From NCBI GenBank assembly GCA_017550775.1, contig JAFZOA010000735.1:1-54106 (forward strand): a stretch of 54,106 nt of DNA. The letters run 5' to 3'. Both the position numbers and the translations under genes were made by a program. The notes below the pieces were generated by a model, which searched no databases, was not told where the DNA came from, and was given only the letters and a program-made list of their open reading frames with translations. Source of the DNA: Ruminiclostridium sp. Lineage in GTDB: Bacteria; Bacillota_A; Clostridia; Oscillospirales; Ruminococcaceae. Below are positions 49,143 through 54,106 of this stretch, in pieces; within the stretch, counting starts at the first letter, position 1; every line of letters starts with the position of its first letter.

Positions 49143-50777
49143 TTATTTACGTTTTTTGAAAATAATGACTGTTGCGCAGGCGATGACCGCAAGCGTGCCT
49201 ACTTCGAAAAGATCGTTTACGCCGGTAGCCGGGTTTTGATCATCTTTGGCAGAATCAACGGAGCTGCTTGTGATATTGACCTTTACCGCATTGCTGAACT
49301 CTCCGACAAAACCCGCTGTTACTATCGCGCGGTCATTTTTATCTGTTAAAGCAAAGAATGCAATATTTTCACCGTTGACCCCGGCAGCGGCAAGAAGGTC
49401 TTTTACCGAGAACATTATGGTGTCGTTATTGATCTCGCCGTTGTAGGATACATCATAGGTCTTGAACTGCTTATCTGAAGTCGTAAACGAGAACTCAAGG
49501 TCAAATCCTTCAAGAAGCGGCATTGCATAGTTGACCACGAGAACGGTATCACGATAATCCGCGGGAACGGAATCTATGCGGTTGAATACATAGTTCGCGT
49601 CATAAAGCTGAAGACCGCCGTCAACGGCTTCAAAGTCACCGTAGAAAGCCGACTCGCCGGAGAAGGTGTCGGGATCTTCCGCTTCGAGCTTTATAAAGCG
49701 TGAAGTTACTGTATCGCCGCTGTTATAAGTGAAGGTCACAAGAAAATCGGAATCGCCGAGTACATTTATCTCGGCAGGGGTATTATCGTCAGCCGACGCA
49801 AAATGGAATACAGCCTCCGTGCCGTTCTGCTCAACTCCGAAGGGTACTCCCATTCCCATTATGGGTCCGCTTGTGTGTCCTTCCGTCTCGCCGGTGAAAA
49901 CATAGTAATCATCAAGCCTGTCGTATTCACCGCTGTCTTCGTTAAAGGCGTATGACGCATAAACACCCTTGGTGATGAAAGCTGCGCCTTCTTCGGCAGC
50001 GTCAAAAGTATCGGGGTCTTCATCGGGCAGGAGCACAAGTCTGAATGTTGCCGATACTCCGTTATCGCCTGTGAGTGTTACATCATAAACGCCTTTTTTG
50101 ACCGCTGTTATTTCTGCGGGAGTGTTGTTATCTGCGCTTGCAAAATGGATCACCGCTTTCCCGTCGCCTGTCTGTTCGATTGCAAAAGGAAGACCGAGAC
50201 CATTTGCGGGCTTTGCGGTGTGACCCGATGTTTCGTCCTCGAAGATGTAATAGTCAACTATCGCGTTATCTTCGCCGTATGCGGCATATACACCTCTTTT
50301 GAGTATCGGCCGCCCGCTATCAACATATACATCATTTTCGCCGGAGAACGTGTCCGGATCCGCGCCCACAAGGAATACAAACTTATATGTCTTCTTGTCA
50401 CCGCTCTCATAGGTGAATGTGACCATAAAATCGTTACCGTCAAGCGCCTTTATCTTGGCGTTTGTATTGTCATCGGCGCTTGCAAAATGGAACAGCGCGG
50501 TTTTTCCTTTCTGTTCAACGGAGAACGGCAGGCCTGTACCGTGATCCGGCGAGGAGGTGTGACCCGTTTTTTCGTCCTCGAATATGTAGTATGTGTTCAG
50601 GTCGTCGTATTTGTCGTCACCGTCATCGTCTGCATACGCAGCCCACACACCTTTTGTGAACACAGCCGTGCTTTCGCTTACCGCAGCTGTTGTATCATCT
50701 GCATAAGCGAGCGTTGTCATTGCCGTTGCCGCTATCATCGCCGAAGCGATGACTGCGAAAATAATTCTTTTTTTCAT
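49143..50777 (-). CDS. Sortase-anchored surface protein with three repeats
   Basis: ATG 50777 follows AAGGAAGGAA. The 544-aa protein has a signal peptide (FAVIASAMIAATAMTTLAYA), three ~100-residue repeats and a non-repeated domain (~355-500). The C-terminal sorting signal has NPATG, a hydrophobic helix and KKRK. The repeats share G[VI]xxxY...GLPF..EQ.G...FHFASAD[DN]NT..[EK]I...DPDTF. The same unit occurs once in the lipoprotein at 3148-4581. It is probably displayed on the wall by a sortase using an NPxTG-type site. Ligand and role are unknown. It precedes the GG-leader gene in the same operon. Confidence 0.85.
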   Translation of the reverse strand: MKKRIIFAVIASAMIAATAMTTLAYADDTTAAVSESTAVFTKGVWAAYADDDGDDKYDDLNTYYIFEDEKTGHTSSPDHGTGLPFSVEQKGKTALFHFASADDNTNAKIKALDGNDFMVTFTYESGDKKTYKFVFLVGADPDTFSGENDVYVDSGRPILKRGVYAAYGEDNAIVDYYIFEDETSGHTAKPANGLGLPFAIEQTGDGKAVIHFASADNNTPAEITAVKKGVYDVTLTGDNGVSATFRLVLLPDEDPDTFDAAEEGAAFITKGVYASYAFNEDSGEYDRLDDYYVFTGETEGHTSGPIMGMGVPFGVEQNGTEAVFHFASADDNTPAEINVLGDSDFLVTFTYNSGDTVTSRFIKLEAEDPDTFSGESAFYGDFEAVDGGLQLYDANYVFNRIDSVPADYRDTVLVVNYAMPLLEGFDLEFSFTTSDKQFKTYDVSYNGEINNDTIMFSVKDLLAAAGVNGENIAFFALTDKNDRAIVTAGFVGEFSNAVKVNITSSSVDSAKDDQNPATGVNDLFEVGTLAVIACATVIIFKKRK

Positions 50778-50872
50778 TGTTGATTTCCTTCCTTTCATAC
50801 TGTGTCGGGAGCTTATCCGCCCGACGGTCTGTTTATAAACCGGCATAAGATAGCGTTCTTATGTCTCTGAAA

Positions 50873-51000
50873 CACATTATATCACATCATTTCGGAAATG
50901 TATATTACCGCAACGGTAATATTTCCGGGAAATAAATTTTTCTGTACTATTACATATTATATCACTTTTTTCGGAAATGTATATTACCGCTGCGGTAATA
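50873..51000. promoter_or_regulatory. Duplicated promoter-operator module, divergent region
   Basis: A ~48-base unit occurs twice as a direct repeat (about 50873-50922 and 50952-51000). Each has a minus-strand TATAAT, the shared TTCGGAAATGTATATTACCG and a palindrome: ATATTACCG-CAA-CGGTAATAT (50902-50922) and TATTACCGC-T-GCGGTAATA (50982-51000). The outer part of copy 1 (CGGAAAT...ATTTCCG) extends the dyad. Operator 1 overlaps the -35 region (TATACA) of the surface-gene promoter. Operator 2 abuts the plus-strand promoter of lanM. One regulator could control both directions. Confidence 0.65.
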
Positions 51001-51021
51001 GATTTTTTAAAAATATCGTGT

Positions 51022-51027
51022 TATAAT
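51022..51027 (+). promoter_or_regulatory. Likely -10 element of the lanM promoter
   Basis: TATAAT at 51022-51027 lies 22 bases after operator 2. The matching -35 position (near 50999-51004) has no consensus and touches the operator, so activator dependence is plausible. Confidence 0.45.
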
Positions 51028-51137
51028 ACCATTAATAAAGCTGTCGGTCATTGTCTTCCCGACATAATATTCCGGCACATACGGAAAATCGGTCTGTATG
51101 CTTCACAACCACTATCTGCAACTTAAGAAAATTGTTC

Positions 51138-51174
51138 TTTATGTCTCCCCCGCCGGAGGCGGGGGAGACATAAA
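51138..51174 (+). other. Perfect 17-bp hairpin in the lanM leader
   Basis: TTTATGTCTCCCCCGCC (51138-51154) pairs exactly with GGCGGGGGAGACATAAA (51158-51174) around GGA. There is no T run after it, so it is not a standard terminator. It lies between the promoter and the lanM start, about 70 bases before the ATG. It may be a strong RNA structure that limits transcription or translation, a protein-binding site or a repeat relic. Confidence 0.7.
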
Positions 51175-51242
51175 TATTGAATTTGATTTTTCGCTTAATT
51201 TATAAACAGTGGTTTCACAATGGACATAGGTGGAAATGTTTT

Positions 51243-53948
51243 ATGAAAAGAATACTTAACACATACATAAACGAGCAGATGATAAGACTTAAAGGCTGTA
51301 ACGGTGAAGAATTGCTTTCTGCACGGGCGCGTTCGGTTTTGGAAAAGCGACTGACCGAGCTCGCGGAATACATTTCGGAAAGCACGCTGAACGGACTTAT
51401 AACAGACGAAGTGCTGCCGGAAAATCCTCTGGCAAAGTATTCTCCCGATCTGATACCGAACGAACAGCGGGAGAAAGCTGTAGAAAGAATTGCGGACAAG
51501 CTGAAAACAGGCAGTCTTCATCTTCCGGAGCCGCTTACCGATATACTGGAGCTTCGGCTGAAAAATGTGACAGACGGCTTTATCGAAATGCTCGACCGTT
51601 TGATGACACATCGAGATGATATATGCGAAGCTCTTACCGGCGGTAAGCATTTTACCCGTATTGATAACATAGAGCTGTCGGCGGGAGATACCCATAACTG
51701 CGGACGAAGCGTGACGATACTCGACACCGATGTCGGAAAGCTGGTCTATAAGCCCCGTGATATGCGTCTCGAAGCATACATATATAGCCTTGTGGAACGA
51801 TACTTTTCCGATGTTGTGGGAATACCACAGTGTTTTGCGTTTGAGGATAAATTCGGAGTAAGCGGATTTGTCATGAAGCAGCGCTCGGAGGGAACGGAAA
51901 ACGCGAAACTGTTCTGGCACAATATGGGCGGAGCCGCCGCAGTGATGAAGCTGCTGGGGAGCACCGATATGCACTGGGAAAACATTACCTGCAAGGAGAA
52001 TAAGCCGTACATACTCGATCTTGAAACGATCATCTCGCCTGTTATGACAAATGAAGACTATAAGAGACTTCACCCCGTGCTGAGCGTTCTGAAATCCACC
52101 TCGCTCTATCTGTCGGCACTGCTGCCGAGCGAACAAAACGGCAGACAGTTAAGCGTTCTTATGAATACCGACAATGACGGCTGCGCGCCCGCCGTGAACG
52201 GAACGAATGTCAGTGTGACCGGGTATATGCGCGAATTCATCGGCGGATATGATGCGATCTACCGCCGCATTACGGATAACAAGGAAGATATGGAGCGGCA
52301 GATAAAGGCTTTCCCGCCCGATCTTCCGGTACGTCTGCTGATACGAAACACACAGGCTTACTACGATACGCGGAAAAAGCTCTATCACAGAAACGCCCTG
52401 TCAAGCGAGGAAAGCCGCGAAAAATCGAGCAAGCTTCTGTCGGAGATAATGCACCGCAATATCCGCGGCGATTTTGCGGGAGTTGTGGACAGCGAGATAC
52501 GTCAGCTCGAACGCGGCGACATACCGTATGTATATACCCTCGCGGACAGCAGAGACCTGTATTCTGACGGCGAAAAAGCCGCGGAGAGTGTATTTGAATG
52601 CTCTGCCGTCGGACATATCCTTGATACGCTTTCGATAATGTCGGACAAGGACGAAAAATTTGATACAGAGCTTCTGGAACGGGCTGTTGCTCAGTTCCCG
52701 GGAAAGTCCGGCAAAGACGCTTCGGAAAAGCCGCCGGCTCCCGTGAGGACGTTCGGTATGCTGCCTCAGGAGCAGGCTCTGCACGAAGTCGGAAAGCTTT
52801 TTGAAACACTTTTTGACATCTGTGTTCATTCTCCCGAAGGAAAGCCGTTCTGGGGATATGTGTCGGAGCAGGATTATTCGTTCAGGTTCTGCGAGTCGGG
52901 ACTTGCGACCGGACTTCCCGGAATAGCGGTATTTGCGTCGGCATACGCTTTTGTGACCGAAGACGAACGCATTTGTGCGCTTGCCGATAAAGCCGTGACC
53001 GAAGCTGTGACCGAGCTGGACAGAATGTATGACTACCTTGCTTACAAGGAGTTTTCCCGGGATTTCGCTCCGCAGCTCGGTGAAGCTGACGGGCTTGGGG
53101 GTATTCTGACAGGACTGGCGCTTCTGCGGCATTATACGGGAAGAAACGATATTGCAAAATTGCAGGAAAAAGCGCTTTTTACGCTTGAGCAGCTTCACTT
53201 GTCAACATATGGCGCCCCCGACCGTATTATCGGAATGGCGGGTCTGCTGTCCGCTCTTTGCAGAAACTTCGATTACAAGAACCGCACCGACCTTATAAGT
53301 AACGCTGCGGACAGTCTGCTTGCGATGAAAACACTCGATCACAAGGGCGAAAAGCTCTGGAAGCCGTTTCAGGACAAGGCTCGTCCCATAAGCGGTGCGG
53401 GACACGGGCTCGCGGGCATAGCGGAGGCTCTTTATTCCGCGTCCTACGTTCTCGGAGATACAAAATACGCGGATGCCGCAGACGACGCGATAAGCTTCGA
53501 GCTTTCGGCGTACAATGAGAAATTCGGTACATGGAGCGACCTGCGTACATATCCGCCCGTGGGATATATGCACGGCTATTGCTCGGGAGCACCCGGGATA
53601 GGGATAATGCTCGCCCGCATACGCGGCATGGAAAACGATAATCCGGAGACAATCCGATGTGAGGAGCTTGCAGGGATCGTGACCGACCGTATGCCGCTTA
53701 ACGAGCGGGATCATCTGTGCTGCGGGAACTCCGCGGTCGCTGAGTATTATATGACCGTCGGAAGGTATGATGAGGCGGGGCGGGTTCTGAACGCGATGTA
53801 CGAGCGAAAGAATAATGCCGGCACTTATCGCTATATGAGCGGTCAGTTCAATAACAGTGTCACGGGTTCATTGTTCTACGGTGTTAGCGGTATCGGCTAT
53901 GAGATGCTGCGTTACGCTTTCCCGCAAAAAATAATTTCTGTGTTATGA
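51243..53948 (+). CDS. lanM: Class II lanthipeptide synthetase LanM, CCG type
   Basis: ATG 51243 follows AGGTGG. The ~901-aa bifunctional enzyme has an N-terminal dehydratase domain (LVYKPRDMRLEAYIYSLVER, GSTDMHWENI, KPYILDLETIISP) that phosphorylates and eliminates Ser/Thr. The C-terminal LanC cyclase domain (GLPGIAVFASAYAF, ISGAGHGLAGIAEAL, GYCSGAPGIGIML, HLCCGNSAVAEYY) forms thioether rings. The last motif is CCG, not the usual CHG, so the zinc is probably held by three Cys, as in the ProcM-type LanMs known for relaxed substrate choice. No transporter or precursor with a short Ser/Thr/Cys core is seen nearby in this window. Confidence 0.95.
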   Translation: MKRILNTYINEQMIRLKGCNGEELLSARARSVLEKRLTELAEYISESTLNGLITDEVLPENPLAKYSPDLIPNEQREKAVERIADKLKTGSLHLPEPLTDILELRLKNVTDGFIEMLDRLMTHRDDICEALTGGKHFTRIDNIELSAGDTHNCGRSVTILDTDVGKLVYKPRDMRLEAYIYSLVERYFSDVVGIPQCFAFEDKFGVSGFVMKQRSEGTENAKLFWHNMGGAAAVMKLLGSTDMHWENITCKENKPYILDLETIISPVMTNEDYKRLHPVLSVLKSTSLYLSALLPSEQNGRQLSVLMNTDNDGCAPAVNGTNVSVTGYMREFIGGYDAIYRRITDNKEDMERQIKAFPPDLPVRLLIRNTQAYYDTRKKLYHRNALSSEESREKSSKLLSEIMHRNIRGDFAGVVDSEIRQLERGDIPYVYTLADSRDLYSDGEKAAESVFECSAVGHILDTLSIMSDKDEKFDTELLERAVAQFPGKSGKDASEKPPAPVRTFGMLPQEQALHEVGKLFETLFDICVHSPEGKPFWGYVSEQDYSFRFCESGLATGLPGIAVFASAYAFVTEDERICALADKAVTEAVTELDRMYDYLAYKEFSRDFAPQLGEADGLGGILTGLALLRHYTGRNDIAKLQEKALFTLEQLHLSTYGAPDRIIGMAGLLSALCRNFDYKNRTDLISNAADSLLAMKTLDHKGEKLWKPFQDKARPISGAGHGLAGIAEALYSASYVLGDTKYADAADDAISFELSAYNEKFGTWSDLRTYPPVGYMHGYCSGAPGIGIMLARIRGMENDNPETIRCEELAGIVTDRMPLNERDHLCCGNSAVAEYYMTVGRYDEAGRVLNAMYERKNNAGTYRYMSGQFNNSVTGSLFYGVSGIGYEMLRYAFPQKIISVL

Positions 53949-53957
53949 GGTGTATGA

Positions 53958-54106
53958 ATGTACTATAAACTTCCCGAATATATCGCGCTCCGAAGCTGGC
54001 AGCTCGTGCCGTGTGCGTATCTTGTGAGATATTCGCCCTATGCGCAGCCGCTCACAAAGCGCGAATTTGAAACAATGCTGCTCTGTGACGGAGAGCACGA
54101 TATCGA
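53958..54106 (+). CDS. Start of a possible radical-SAM peptide maturase, truncated
   Basis: ATG 53958 follows GAGGTG nine bases after the lanM stop. Only about 49 residues are visible: MYYKLPEYIALRSWQLVPCA, then YSPYAQPLTKREFETMLLCD. I recall this N-terminal pattern (K-L-x-x-x-x-A-L-R-S-W ... F-E-x-L-L-C-D-G) from radical SAM/SPASM enzymes of Ruminococcus and relatives, but no CxxxCxxC is visible yet. The coupling to lanM suggests a second modification enzyme acting on the same peptide. The product ends outside the window. Confidence 0.4.
   Translation, partial: MYYKLPEYIALRSWQLVPCAYLVRYSPYAQPLTKREFETMLLCDGEHDI

Noticed and set aside
51099..51206. 35-codon ORF across the lanM leader hairpin as a lanthipeptide precursor
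   Set aside because: It has a GGGG stretch from the hairpin but no Cys, almost no Ser/Thr core and no good RBS; the hairpin explains the sequence.

Overview
The window looks like a chromosome segment of a Gram-positive anaerobe of the Oscillospiraceae, probably Ruminococcus-like. The reasons are a pyruvate:ferredoxin oxidoreductase, Thr/Glu-rich cell-surface linkers, Gram-positive sortase-type anchoring, consensus sigma-A promoters and strong Shine-Dalgarno sites. No sequence search was run. Family names come from motif recognition and memory.

Layout. (1) Positions 1-8500 are host genes on the minus strand: a truncated sensor histidine kinase, a membrane-anchored SGNH hydrolase, a two-gene operon (Thr-rich lipoprotein plus a 181-aa protein) and the large PFOR gene. 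A small inverted-repeat (MITE-like) element lies at 2250-2433. (2) A tRNA-Pro(UGG) gene at 8501-8576 marks the probable left edge of a conjugative element. (3) About 8577-48714 is a ~40-kb integrative conjugative element (ICE), almost all on the plus strand. Its left part carries anti-restriction and DNA-modification cargo: Api92-like, two C5-cytosine methylases, one Dam-type methylase, an AbrB-like protein and an antirepressor. Then comes a complete Tad/Flp-type pilus locus (two pilin-like genes, prepilin peptidase, CpaB, TadZ, TadA, TadB, TadC, TadE/F-like proteins). It runs directly into a Gram-positive type IV secretion locus (VirB2-, VirB6-, VirB3- and VirB4-like). Next is a cargo block with an amidoligase/gamma-glutamylcyclotransferase pair, an ArdA-like protein, DUF3846 and an AAA ATPase/nuclease-like gene. 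The element ends with the mobilisation module: candidate oriT, accessory protein, a relaxase fused to Sel1 repeats, a Toprim primase, ribbon-helix-helix-like proteins and the VirD4 coupling protein. No integrase is visible. (4) From 48715 onward is a lanthipeptide-like locus: a GG-leader peptide and a sortase-anchored repeat protein on the minus strand, divergent from a class II lanthipeptide synthetase (LanM, CCG type). The start of a possible radical-SAM gene runs off the window.

The most striking signal crosses gene families. Twelve otherwise unrelated, predicted cytosolic ICE proteins end in the same short tail, [M/L/I]-x-M-stop, usually after an acidic Pro/Ser-rich stretch. None of the pilus or secretion-channel components has it. 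The tail resembles a C-terminal sorting signal. I suggest, as inference only, that it marks proteins for delivery through the T4SS with the DNA, or for a dedicated protease or partner.

Other points for follow-up are a minus-strand SLOG gene behind an attenuator-like leader, a 226-codon second reading frame inside the cytosine methylase gene, several genes with strong Shine-Dalgarno sites but no standard start codon, and a duplicated promoter-operator module between the lanthipeptide genes.
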